From NCBI RefSeq assembly GCF_003097515.1, contig NZ_CP029188.1:4475001-4539000 (forward strand): a stretch of 64,000 nucleotides of DNA, read 5' to 3'. Within the stretch, counting starts at the first letter, position 1; the number at the start of each line of letters is the position of its first letter. Positions 1-7,896 of the stretch are shown piece after piece. The stretch comes from Streptomyces tirandamycinicus (lineage in GTDB: Bacteria > Actinomycetota > Actinomycetes > Streptomycetales > Streptomycetaceae). Below the pieces are notes generated by a model, which saw nothing but the letters and a program-made list of their open reading frames with translations, did not search any database and was not told where the DNA came from. Made by a program: the position numbers and the translations under genes.

Positions 1-47
1 TGCTCGGCGACGCGGTGCGCGACGCCCTCGACCCCAAGCTGCGCTGA
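1..47 (+). CDS. ABC transporter permease, C-terminal end (partial)
   Basis: Only the last 14 codons are inside the window (LGDAVRDALDPKLR, stop at 45-47). This ending is typical of DppC/OppC inner-membrane permeases, and the two genes that follow are the matching peptide-transporter ATPases, 11 bp downstream. The rest of the gene lies upstream of the window. The assignment rests on this short tail plus context. Confidence 0.65.
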   Translation, partial: LGDAVRDALDPKLR

Positions 48-58
48 GGAGCACCGCC

Positions 59-1234
59 ATGAGCCCCGACACTCCGTCCGGTGGGTCCGGCAGTCGGTCC
101 GGCGGGTCCGGGATTCCGTCCGGCGGTACCGGCGGAACCGGCGGTCCGCCCGGCCGTTCCGGCGGTCCGCCCGGCGGTCCGTCCGGCGGTTCCGGGACTC
201 CGTCCGGCGGTTCCGGGACGCGAACGCCAGGGCCGCGGGTGCCGCCCGCGGGTCCGGGCCCGCTGCTGGAAGTGCGGGACCTGCACGTGGAGTTCCGCAC
301 CCGGGACGGGGTCGCCAGAGCCGTCGACGGCGTCTCCTGGTCCGTCGCCGCGGGCGAGACCCTCGCCGTGCTCGGCGAGTCCGGATCGGGGAAGTCCGTC
401 ACCGCCCAGGCCGTCATGGGCATCCTCGACACCCCGCCCGGCCGGATCACCGCCGGGGAGATCCTCTTCCGGGGGCGGGACCTGCTGAAGCTGAAGGAGG
501 AGGAGCGCCGGAGGATCCGCGGTGCCGGAATGGCCATGATCTTCCAGGACGCGCTGTCGTCGCTGAACCCGGTGCTGACCGTCGGCGACCAGCTCGGCGA
601 GATGTTCACCGTGCACCGCGGCATGTCGCGGAAGGACGCCCGGGCGAAGGCCGTCGAGCTGATGGACCGGGTCCGCATCCCGGCCGCGCGGGAGCGGGTG
701 GGCCAGTACCCGCACCAGTTCAGCGGCGGTATGCGCCAGCGCATCATGATCGCCATGGCGCTGGCGCTGGAGCCGGACCTGATCATCGCCGACGAACCCA
801 CCACCGCCCTGGACGTGACGGTCCAGGCGCAGGTGATGGACCTCCTCGCCGAACTGCGCCGCGAACTCGGCATGGGGCTGGTGCTCATCACCCACGACCT
901 CGGCGTCGTCGCGGACGTCGCCGACCGGATCGCCGTGATGTACGCGGGCCGGATCGTCGAGACCGCCCCGGTCCACGACCTCTACAAGGCCCCGGCCCAT
1001 CCCTACACCCGCGGACTGCTCGACTCGATCCCCCGCCTGGACCGCAAGGGCGAGGAGCTGTACGCGATCCGGGGCCTGCCGCCGAACCCGACGGCCGTCC
1101 CGCCGGGCTGCGCCTTCCACCCGCGGTGCCCGATGGCCCGCGACGTGTGCCGGACCGACGAACCGGAGCTGTCCGAGGTGAGCCGCGACCGCGGGAGCGC
1201 CTGCTTCTTCTGGAGGGAGTGCCTCCGTGACTGA
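59..1234 (+). CDS. Oligopeptide/dipeptide ABC transporter ATPase (OppD/DppD-type)
   Basis: ATP-hydrolysing subunit of a peptide importer, acting on the cytoplasmic side of the membrane. The Walker A motif GESGSGKS lies at residues 106-113. The signature FSGGMRQR is near residue 220, and Walker B (IIADEPTTALD) follows. The C-terminal oligopeptide-transporter extension carries the CAFHPRCPMA Cys pair. Residues 7-68 are an unusual Gly/Ser/Pro repeat tract absent from ordinary OppD proteins; the ABC domain proper begins at LLEVRDLHVEF. The ATG is preceded by GAGGAGCACC. The stop overlaps the GTG of the partner ATPase by 8 bp, so the two are translationally coupled. Substrate is unknown; a BldK-like oligopeptide system is one possibility. 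Confidence 0.93.
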   Translation: MSPDTPSGGSGSRSGGSGIPSGGTGGTGGPPGRSGGPPGGPSGGSGTPSGGSGTRTPGPRVPPAGPGPLLEVRDLHVEFRTRDGVARAVDGVSWSVAAGETLAVLGESGSGKSVTAQAVMGILDTPPGRITAGEILFRGRDLLKLKEEERRRIRGAGMAMIFQDALSSLNPVLTVGDQLGEMFTVHRGMSRKDARAKAVELMDRVRIPAARERVGQYPHQFSGGMRQRIMIAMALALEPDLIIADEPTTALDVTVQAQVMDLLAELRRELGMGLVLITHDLGVVADVADRIAVMYAGRIVETAPVHDLYKAPAHPYTRGLLDSIPRLDRKGEELYAIRGLPPNPTAVPPGCAFHPRCPMARDVCRTDEPELSEVSRDRGSACFFWRECLRD

Positions 1235-2468
1235 GTCCACCGGTCCGGCCGAGCCGATCATCGAGGTGCGGGGCCTGCACAAGCACTATCCGCTCACCCG
1301 GGGCATCGTGTTCCGGAAGCAGGTGGGGGCGGTCAGGGCGGTCGACGGTGTCGACCTCGACCTGTTCGCCGGCGAGACGCTCGGCGTGGTGGGCGAGTCC
1401 GGCTGCGGGAAGTCCACCCTCGCGAAGCTGCTGGTCAACCTGGAGCGGCCGACGAGCGGGGTCATCCGGTACAAGGGGGAGGACGTCACCCGGCTGTCGG
1501 CGCGGGCGCTGAAGGCCGTCCGCCGCAACATCCAGATCGTGTTCCAGGACCCGTACACCTCGCTGAACCCCCGGATGACCGTCGGCGACATCGTCGGAGA
1601 GCCGTACGAGATCCATCCCGAGGCGGCGCCGAAGGGCGACCGGCGGCGGCGGGTCCGGGAACTGCTGGACGTGGTCGGGCTCGACCCCGCGTACGTCAAC
1701 CGCTATCCGCACCAGTTCTCCGGGGGGCAGCGGCAGCGCATCGGCATCGCGCGGGGCCTGGCGCTGCGGCCCGAGGTCATCGTGGCGGACGAACCCGTCT
1801 CCGCCCTCGACGTGTCCGTCCAGGCGCAGGTGGTCAATCTGCTGGAGCGGCTGCAGAGGGACTTCGGCCTCAGCTATGTGTTCATCGCCCACGACCTGTC
1901 GATCGTCCGCCACATCTCGGACCGGGTCGCGGTGATGTACCTGGGGCGCATCGTCGAGACCGGCAGGGACGCCGAGATCTACGACCATCCCACCCATCCG
2001 TACACGCAGGCCCTGCTGTCCGCGGTGCCGGTGCCGGATCCCTCGGCACGCGGGCGCGGCGGTGAACGGGCCATCGCGCCGACCGCCGGCGGCGGGAACG
2101 GCGGGGCCGGTGCGACGGGTGGGGTCGCCGGGAACGGCGCGGAGGGCGGGGCCGGTGGGAACGCCGGGATCGGCGCGGAGGGCGGGGCCGGCGGGGAAGG
2201 TGGGAACGGCGGGAACGGCGGGAACGGCGCGGGCGGCGGGCGGATCATCCTCTCCGGTGATGTGCCCTCGCCCGCGAACGTCCCCTCCGGCTGCCGGTTC
2301 CGCACCCGCTGCTGGAAGGCCCGGGAGCGGTGCGCGCGGGAGGAGCCGGAACTGGCGGTGCCGGAGCGGTTCCGGGACGTGCGGGGCCCCGCCCGGCACG
2401 ACTCGGCGTGCCACTTCGCCGAGGAGCGGCGGGTGGTGCCGGGCGGCGACCGGCCGGACCGGGACTGA
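1227..2468 (+). CDS. Oligopeptide/dipeptide ABC transporter ATPase (OppF/DppF-type)
   Basis: Second ATPase of the same peptide importer. Walker A is GESGCGKS, the signature is FSGGQRQRIGIARGL, and Walker B is VIVADEPVSALD. It starts at GTG 1227, overlapping the upstream ATPase by 8 bp. The C-terminal oligopeptide domain (PSGCRFRTRCW, then SACHF) is present but is separated from the ABC core by a Gly/Asn/Ala-rich insert at about residues 285-340. That insert is built of GGAGGNGG-like units, reminiscent of PGRS-type low complexity. It probably loops out and does not belong to the fold. Length is 413 aa against about 330-350 aa for the family, the excess being this insert. Confidence 0.93.
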   Translation: MTESTGPAEPIIEVRGLHKHYPLTRGIVFRKQVGAVRAVDGVDLDLFAGETLGVVGESGCGKSTLAKLLVNLERPTSGVIRYKGEDVTRLSARALKAVRRNIQIVFQDPYTSLNPRMTVGDIVGEPYEIHPEAAPKGDRRRRVRELLDVVGLDPAYVNRYPHQFSGGQRQRIGIARGLALRPEVIVADEPVSALDVSVQAQVVNLLERLQRDFGLSYVFIAHDLSIVRHISDRVAVMYLGRIVETGRDAEIYDHPTHPYTQALLSAVPVPDPSARGRGGERAIAPTAGGGNGGAGATGGVAGNGAEGGAGGNAGIGAEGGAGGEGGNGGNGGNGAGGGRIILSGDVPSPANVPSGCRFRTRCWKARERCAREEPELAVPERFRDVRGPARHDSACHFAEERRVVPGGDRPDRD

Positions 2469-2504
2469 CGCCCCCTGCCCCCGGAGGTCCGGGGCGGGGG
2501 CGCC
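2469..2504. terminator. GC-rich hairpin between convergent genes
   Basis: Imperfect inverted repeat: CGCCCCCTGCCCCCGGA pairs with TCCGGGGCGGGGGCG around a short loop. It sits between the ends of the transporter operon and the convergent acylase gene, so it could stop transcription from both sides. There is no U-tract, as is usual in Streptomyces. Confidence 0.55.
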
Positions 2505-2510
2505 GCGGGC

Positions 2511-5249
2511 CTACCGCAGGGTCTCGGCCGTCTCCCGGCTCAGGATCGCCAGCCGGGCCCGCTTCTCCGGGAGGAACACCTCGGGCAGGTCGACCTCCGG
2601 AAGGACGATCTCCGGGCCGATCTCGAAGCCGCTGCGCCGCAGCCGCTCGATCGCCCTGGTGTTGCGGACGTCCGGCTCGGCGATGATCCGCCGGACGTCC
2701 CCGTCGGCCAGGACATGGCCGACGAGCACTCCGAGCAGGGCGGCCGTGAAGCCCGGCCGAGGACTTCCCTGGACCGGGCCGACCATCAGATGGATGCCGA
2801 TGTCACCGGGTTCGGCCTCGTAGCACTCGCTGACCCGGTCGGCCTCCGGTTCGTACGTCTGGAACAGCATCACGGGCTCGTCGCCGAGGAGGACCAGGAA
2901 CGCGTGGTGCGTGGTGAGCGAGTCCAGATGCTCGTAGATCTCCCGCACCTCGTCCCGGCTCGTCCCGCGCATGCCCCAGAAGCGGGCCCGCTCCTCGCCG
3001 ACCCAGGAGTGGACGACGTCCGTGTCCCGTGCCGGGTCCAGGCGCCGCACATGCACCGCGCCCAGCCCGTCGACGGTCGCCCGGTTCGGCGATTCGGCTC
3101 TGCCCGATCCGGCGGGGGCCTCAGTGGTCATGGTCTCCTCGGTGCGGTGCTCGGGGGTGAGCAGGTCGAAGTCGGTGACGACGGGGACGAAGTCTCCGCG
3201 CAGCCACAGCGGCAGCTGGTCGCGGTGGTGTGTGTCGCCGGGGACGCCCCGGGCGCCCAACGGGACCACCCAGAGGCTGTCCTCGCGCCGGGCGAGGTCC
3301 CACACATAGCGGGCGGCGGGGCCGCGGGCACTCAGGTCGGTGACGCCGGGGACGCTGGAGGTGGCCAGCACGCAGTCGTGGTCGCCGGGCAGTCCCGGCC
3401 AGTCCTCGCCGCCGGGGGCGGGCAGCGCCTGCCAGGGCGCGAGGCGGTGGCGCTCGCCCCAGGTGGTCTCCGCCCCGCCGGCCGGGGCGGCCTCGGCAGC
3501 GGCGACCTCGTCGACGGCGTCGCGGACGAGCGCGGCCCGGTCGATCCCGGGCAGCCGGTCGGTCGTGAGCAGGGTCTCCAGCGCGTACCCGATCTTCGCC
3601 GGGAGGTACAGCCAGGGCAGGAACACCTCCGGGTACCCGAACGAACCGCTCAGCGGCTCCAGCGCGGGATGGGCCGCGAACCGCCGTACGACGGCCGAGC
3701 GGACGGCGGCGAACAGCGCGGCGTCGGTGCTGTCGGCCGCCATCCGGCGGTCCCACCCCAGCAGCCGGTTCCGCAGCGCCGCGGCGCCGGGGTTGAGCCG
3801 GCTCTGGTCCAGCGCGGCCACCAGCTCCAGCAGGGGTGCGGCCGACGCCAGCCGGGTGTCGGTGTGGACGGCCGCCATCCCGGGCGCCGTCCAGCTCGTG
3901 GACTCCCGCAGCAGCGCGGCGATGCGGTCGGCCCGGTGGGGCGGCGCGAACTCCACTCCCAGGGGGGTGGCGATACCGCGGGCGTTCGCCATCACGGCGA
4001 AGTCCCCGACCTCGGCACGGGGTGTCTCGTGCCAGCCGCGCCATTCGTGCCCGGGCTCCCATGCGGGCACCACCCGCAGCCGGTTGGCCTCGGACCGCAC
4101 CGGTACGCGCCCGGCGACCCGGTGCAGCAGACCGCCCTCGGTGTCCGCCGCCTGCACGACGTTGACCGGCTCGGCCCAGTCGTCGAAGGCCCGGTCGACG
4201 TCGCCGACGGTCCGGGCCCGCAGGAGCGCGGGGATCGCCTCGAAGCCGAGGGCCGCGGTGACCCGCGGCGGGTAGCGGAGACTGACGGCCTCCGTCACCG
4301 CGCCGCCCCCGCCCGACATCGCGCCGCTCCCGCCCGGTGCCGGGGCGTCCCCGGCGATCACCGGGCCGCGTCCGGTCTCGATCACCTCGACGGTGACCGG
4401 GTCACCGCCCGCGACCTCGATCGTCTCGTGGTGGTGGGCGACCGGGTGCCAGCCGTCCGGGCCCTCCGCCTCGATCCCGTCCCCGGTGCGCCGCAGGCGC
4501 TCGCGGTACAGGTCCTGGTAGTCGGCCATGGCGTTGGTGATGGCCCAGGCGACGGAGCCGGTGTGGCCGAAGTGGGCGAGTCCGGGGACGCCCGGCACGG
4601 CCAGGCCGACGATGTCGACGTCCGGGCACACCAGATGGATCTGCTGGTAGACGCCCGGGTCCTCGATGAAGCGGTGCGGGTCCCCGGCGATCAGCGGCGC
4701 TCCCGTCTCCGTCCGCGCGCCGGTGACCAGCCAGCCGTTGCTGCCCGCGGTGCCGGGGCCGTCGGTGGCGAACAGGGTGGCCAGGTCGCCGCCGAGCCGC
4801 CGTGCGACCTCCTCCCGCCACAGCTTGGTCGGGAACCCGGCGAACAGGATGTGGGTGGCGATCCAGATGCCGAGCGGCACCCACGGCTCCCAGTGGCCGG
4901 GTTCGAGACCGGTGGCGGCGAACTCGGGGGCGCTCCGGGCGCCTTCGGCGAGCCCGTCGCCGACTCCCTCCGCATAGGCGCCCACCCAGGCCGCCGTGTC
5001 CGCGTCCAGGGCGGCGAAGCAGCGCCGGGCGGTGTCCTCGAGCCGGGCCTGCCGGGCGAACCTGTCCCACACCACGGCCTCCGCGCCCAGGAAGGCGGCC
5101 GTCGTGCCCCGTACCCGGTGCCGTTCGACCTCGATCTGCCAGGCCCGGTCGGTGGCGGCGTTCCGCCCCTGGGCCCGGGCCAGTTCCAGGGCGCTGGAGG
5201 CGCGCAGATGCGGGATGCCCCAGGCATCCCGGTAGACCTCGGTCGTCAC
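2511..5249 (-). CDS. Penicillin-acylase-family Ntn hydrolase fused to siderophore-type GNAT acyltransferase
   Basis: 912 aa, GTG start. Residues 1 to about 690 match the penicillin amidase family (Ntn hydrolases that cleave amides autocatalytically into two chains). The strand VYRDAWGIPHL opens the fold, and the predicted nucleophile is Ser170 in GSNGW. No signal peptide is visible, so it should be cytoplasmic, unlike PvdQ or penicillin G acylase. Residues from about 725 to 912 are an IucB/RhbD-type acyltransferase domain (IHLMVGP, GxxAALLGVLV, AEPDVRNTRAIERLRRSGF), the type that acylates hydroxylamines in siderophore assembly. An internal ATG at 3131 (residue 707) has its own GAGGAG ribosome site, so the acyltransferase may also be made alone. 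The gene diverges from a siderophore-interacting protein across an iron box 31 bp upstream of its start. Role in siderophore maturation or xenosiderophore use is inferred. Confidence 0.85.
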   Translation of the reverse strand: MTTEVYRDAWGIPHLRASSALELARAQGRNAATDRAWQIEVERHRVRGTTAAFLGAEAVVWDRFARQARLEDTARRCFAALDADTAAWVGAYAEGVGDGLAEGARSAPEFAATGLEPGHWEPWVPLGIWIATHILFAGFPTKLWREEVARRLGGDLATLFATDGPGTAGSNGWLVTGARTETGAPLIAGDPHRFIEDPGVYQQIHLVCPDVDIVGLAVPGVPGLAHFGHTGSVAWAITNAMADYQDLYRERLRRTGDGIEAEGPDGWHPVAHHHETIEVAGGDPVTVEVIETGRGPVIAGDAPAPGGSGAMSGGGGAVTEAVSLRYPPRVTAALGFEAIPALLRARTVGDVDRAFDDWAEPVNVVQAADTEGGLLHRVAGRVPVRSEANRLRVVPAWEPGHEWRGWHETPRAEVGDFAVMANARGIATPLGVEFAPPHRADRIAALLRESTSWTAPGMAAVHTDTRLASAAPLLELVAALDQSRLNPGAAALRNRLLGWDRRMAADSTDAALFAAVRSAVVRRFAAHPALEPLSGSFGYPEVFLPWLYLPAKIGYALETLLTTDRLPGIDRAALVRDAVDEVAAAEAAPAGGAETTWGERHRLAPWQALPAPGGEDWPGLPGDHDCVLATSSVPGVTDLSARGPAARYVWDLARREDSLWVVPLGARGVPGDTHHRDQLPLWLRGDFVPVVTDFDLLTPEHRTEETMTTEAPAGSGRAESPNRATVDGLGAVHVRRLDPARDTDVVHSWVGEERARFWGMRGTSRDEVREIYEHLDSLTTHHAFLVLLGDEPVMLFQTYEPEADRVSECYEAEPGDIGIHLMVGPVQGSPRPGFTAALLGVLVGHVLADGDVRRIIAEPDVRNTRAIERLRRSGFEIGPEIVLPEVDLPEVFLPEKRARLAILSRETAETLR

Positions 5250-5279
5250 ACTGTCCCCACTCTCCTGCTGGACGAACCC

Positions 5280-5304
5280 CTAGGTTAGGCTGACCTAACC
5301 TTAG
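5280..5304. promoter_or_regulatory. Iron box (DmdR1/IdeR-type operator)
   Basis: AGGTTAGG (5282-5289) and CCTAACCT (5294-5301) form a perfect 8-bp dyad around CTGA. This closely matches the actinobacterial iron-box consensus bound by DtxR-family repressors (DmdR1, IdeR). It sits in the 79-bp gap between two divergent starts (5249 minus, 5329 plus), so one operator probably represses both genes when iron is sufficient. Confidence 0.92.
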
Positions 5305-5328
5305 TCGGCGTGCGGGGAGGAGACGGCA

Positions 5329-6072
5329 GTGGGGCATGGCTGGGAGGGCGTGGTCCTCAGGCTGTTCCGGGGCAGGGACTTCGAGTTCACGGTGACGGGC
5401 GCGGAGCAGGTGACAGACCACTACCGCCGGATCCACCTGACCGACGGGGGCATGCTCGCCGCCACGGGAGTGCATCCCACCATGTGGGTGCGCCTCTGGT
5501 TCGACGACGCGGGCAAGCCGCACCAGCGGGCCTTCACCCTGGTAGACCCCGACCCGGCCAAGGGCACGTTCAGCATGGAGTTCGCGCTGCACGACGGCCG
5601 TGCCGGCGACTGGGCGCGCGCCGCCAAGCCGGGCGACAGGATCGACGCCACCCTCCAGGGAACCGGGTTCACCGTGCCCGACCCGCTGCCCTCGCGGCTG
5701 TTCGCCGTCGGCGACCCGGCCTCGCTGCCCGCCGTCAACTCCCTGCTCGACGCCATGCCGGAGGTGCCCGCCACCCTGTGGTTCGAGACCCAGCACGCGT
5801 CGGACGCCGAACTGCCCCTGCGGGCCGGCGCCGCCCACCACGACGTGCGGCGGGTCCCCCGGCAGCACGGCGGCGCGGCCCTCGTGGCGGAGGTGCGGGC
5901 CGCGCTGCCCGGACTGCTCGGCGACGACCGGTCGGACGCGTTCGTCTGGATCGCCTGCGACACGGCGACGACCCGGACCCTCACCGCGTACGTCCGCAAG
6001 GAACTCGGCCTGCCCAAGGACCGGGTGAACGCGCTCGGGTACTGGCGCCCGGAGAAGTCCGGAACGCGATGA
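5329..6072 (+). CDS. Siderophore-interacting protein (FAD-dependent ferric-siderophore reductase)
   Basis: 247 aa protein of the ViuB/SIP family, which reduces ferric siderophores in the cytoplasm with FAD and NAD(P)H to release iron. Visible family features are the FAD-binding segment HQRAFTLVDPDP and the C-terminal SIP domain with WIACDTATTRTLTAYVRKELGLPKDRVNALGYWRPEKSG. The GTG at 5329 is preceded by GGGAGGAG and lies 25 bp beyond the iron box, so it is very likely iron-repressed with the divergent acylase-acyltransferase gene. No siderophore synthetase or ABC importer is nearby, so which siderophore it serves is unknown. Confidence 0.93.
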   Translation: MGHGWEGVVLRLFRGRDFEFTVTGAEQVTDHYRRIHLTDGGMLAATGVHPTMWVRLWFDDAGKPHQRAFTLVDPDPAKGTFSMEFALHDGRAGDWARAAKPGDRIDATLQGTGFTVPDPLPSRLFAVGDPASLPAVNSLLDAMPEVPATLWFETQHASDAELPLRAGAAHHDVRRVPRQHGGAALVAEVRAALPGLLGDDRSDAFVWIACDTATTRTLTAYVRKELGLPKDRVNALGYWRPEKSGTR

Positions 6073-6660
6073 GCGGCCGTCAGTTTTGTTAACAGCCAGG
6101 CAACTTGGCCGAAGCGGCACCGATATACGGACACGTCATCCTGAATCCCGTACGGCCGTGCGGGTGCCGTAGACCGGCCGGGGCGCACACGCCGCTCCGG
6201 CCGGTCGTGCGCGCGCTCCCGCGGGGGCCCGGTTCTTCGGGGTATGTTCCGTTCTCCCGTCGGTGTCCGGTTCTTGCTCATGAGTCTGGTTCCTGTGTGT
6301 GGGTCCGAGGCTTGCGTACGGGCCGGGGCTTGCGCCTGGGCCCGGGTCCTCCGTGGTCCCGGCGCCGAGCGCTGCCGCACACCGCATCTCCGGCGCCACC
6401 GCGCGGACGGTGTCCGCCGGGCCGCCGTCGCGGGCTGCCGCCGTGCATCACCGTCCGCTAACCTGAGCCATGGCCGGAGGGGCCACGACCGGGACGCGGA
6501 CGCGGTCCCGGTGCGGTGCCCACGCCCCGGGAGGTCCGTCCCCCTTTCCCCTCCTTCTCCTTCACCCCGCCATCCCTCTCCTGCTCTCTGCTTCTCTCTG
6601 CTTCTCTCTCGTTCCCCCTCAACGGCCCCGCGGCGCCGTCGGCCGCAGAAAGCGCTCACC
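6073..6660. other. 588-bp intergenic region with hairpin and pyrimidine tract
   Basis: No coding region is supported. It contains a terminator-like hairpin at 6172-6206. Further on, an almost pure C/T run spans about 85 nt (6536-6620), made of CTCTCTGCTT-like units and lying just ahead of the VanZ-type gene. Such a pyrimidine run is out of character for this chromosome. It may be an untranslated leader or simply a slippage-prone tract. Confidence 0.6.
6172..6206. terminator. Hairpin downstream of the siderophore-interacting protein
   Basis: Perfect 10-bp arms GACCGGCCGG (6172-6181) and CCGGCCGGTC (6197-6206) enclose a 15-nt loop. It lies 100 bp after the stop codon, which fits a Streptomyces terminator without a U-run. 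Confidence 0.55.
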
Positions 6661-7839
6661 GTGCTCCGTGCCTACCTGCTGCCCGTCGAGGTCGCGGTCA
6701 CCGTGTTCCCGCTGATCGCCGCGCTGATCGTGGTCCCGGTCGCGATCCGCGGCTACCGCCGGCGCGGGCGGGCCGGCGGCTGGCCCGTACTGGTCTTCTA
6801 CAGCTTCGTCTTCTACCTTCTGGCCACCCTGCTGCAGACCGTCGTGCCGCTGCCCGCCGACATCGACGGCCACTGCGCGGTCACCCGCTACGCGGAACGG
6901 CCCCAACTGGAGCCGCTCGCCTTCCGCGGGACGGTCTCCACGGCCGCGGCCGGCAACTGGGCACCCGCCCACCTGATCACGCTGGCCCCGGCCTGGACCA
7001 CTCTGCTCAACGCCGTGCTCCTGCTGCCCCTGGGTGTCTACCTGCGCTACTACCTGCGCCGGGGGTTCCTCTCCAGCACGGTGCTGGCGTTCGCCATCTC
7101 GCTGTTCTTCGAGAGCACCCAGTACACGGGTCTGTGGTTCGTCTACGCCTGCCCCTACCGCCAGTTCAACGTGGACGACCTCATCCTCAACACCGCGGGA
7201 GCCATGGCCGGGTGGATCGTCGCCGGGCCGCTCACCCGCCTGCTCCCGGTCAACAACCCCGACTCCGAACGCAGCCGCTACGGCACCCGCGTCACCCTCA
7301 CCCGGAGGGCTCTGGCCTTTCTGACCGACACGGCCGGCTGGCTCGTCGTCTGGACGCTGTTCGCCGGACTGCTCGGTGTCGCCGCGGACTGGCCCACGGG
7401 CCGGCGCCACGCGCTGCCCGCCGGGGCCGTCCTCGGTCTGCTGTGGTTCTGGCTGCTGCCCGCCGCCATGGCCGCCACCGTCGGCAAGCGGGCCCTGCTG
7501 CTCCGCGTCACCCGCCCCGACGGAAGCCCGCCGGGGGCCCTGCGCATGATGGTGCGCACCGGCGTGCTGTACCTCCCGCTCGCGCTGCTCTGGCTGACCC
7601 TGGTCCACGAGACCGGGACCCTGGCCATGCCCGGTCCGCTCGCGACGGTGCTGCCCTACGCGACCGCGCTGGGGGCCGTGGTGCTGTGGGGAGCGCCGCC
7701 GCTCGCGGCCCTCCTGCGACGCGACGGCCTCGCTCCGCACGAACGCTGGTCCGGCACCGTGAACCGCGCCGTCATGCCGGCGGAGGGCGGCGGTCCCTTC
7801 CTGCCGGTTCCGGAGACGGCCGGGGATGGGCGGCGGTGA
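6661..7839 (+). CDS. VanZ-like / RDD two-domain membrane protein
   Basis: 392 aa from GTG 6661; upstream in-frame codons encode Arg/Ser-rich sequence typical of non-coding GC-rich DNA and are excluded. The N-terminal half (to about residue 185) has VanZ-family features: several membrane spans, the NAVLLLPLGVYL segment, FFESTQYTG and FNVDDLILNTAGAMAGW. VanZ itself gives low-level teicoplanin resistance in vancomycin-resistance elements, but most homologues are uncharacterised. The C-terminal half is an RDD-like domain (about 200-370) starting RRALAFLTDTAGWLVVWTLFAG, with further membrane spans and the GKRALLLRVTRPDG segment. Function is unknown; a role in envelope physiology is inference. Confidence 0.85.
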   Translation: MLRAYLLPVEVAVTVFPLIAALIVVPVAIRGYRRRGRAGGWPVLVFYSFVFYLLATLLQTVVPLPADIDGHCAVTRYAERPQLEPLAFRGTVSTAAAGNWAPAHLITLAPAWTTLLNAVLLLPLGVYLRYYLRRGFLSSTVLAFAISLFFESTQYTGLWFVYACPYRQFNVDDLILNTAGAMAGWIVAGPLTRLLPVNNPDSERSRYGTRVTLTRRALAFLTDTAGWLVVWTLFAGLLGVAADWPTGRRHALPAGAVLGLLWFWLLPAAMAATVGKRALLLRVTRPDGSPPGALRMMVRTGVLYLPLALLWLTLVHETGTLAMPGPLATVLPYATALGAVVLWGAPPLAALLRRDGLAPHERWSGTVNRAVMPAEGGGPFLPVPETAGDGRR

Positions 7840-7896
7840 GACGGGACGGCGTACGCGGCCTCCGCACCGCCCCGGGCGGCACCCCCGGCGGTCCCG

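Noticed and set aside
2715..5288. 857-codon plus-strand open frame opposite the acylase-acyltransferase gene
   Set aside because: Its translation is Arg/Gly/Pro/Val-rich with no domain. It is the usual antisense open frame produced by strong third-position GC bias.
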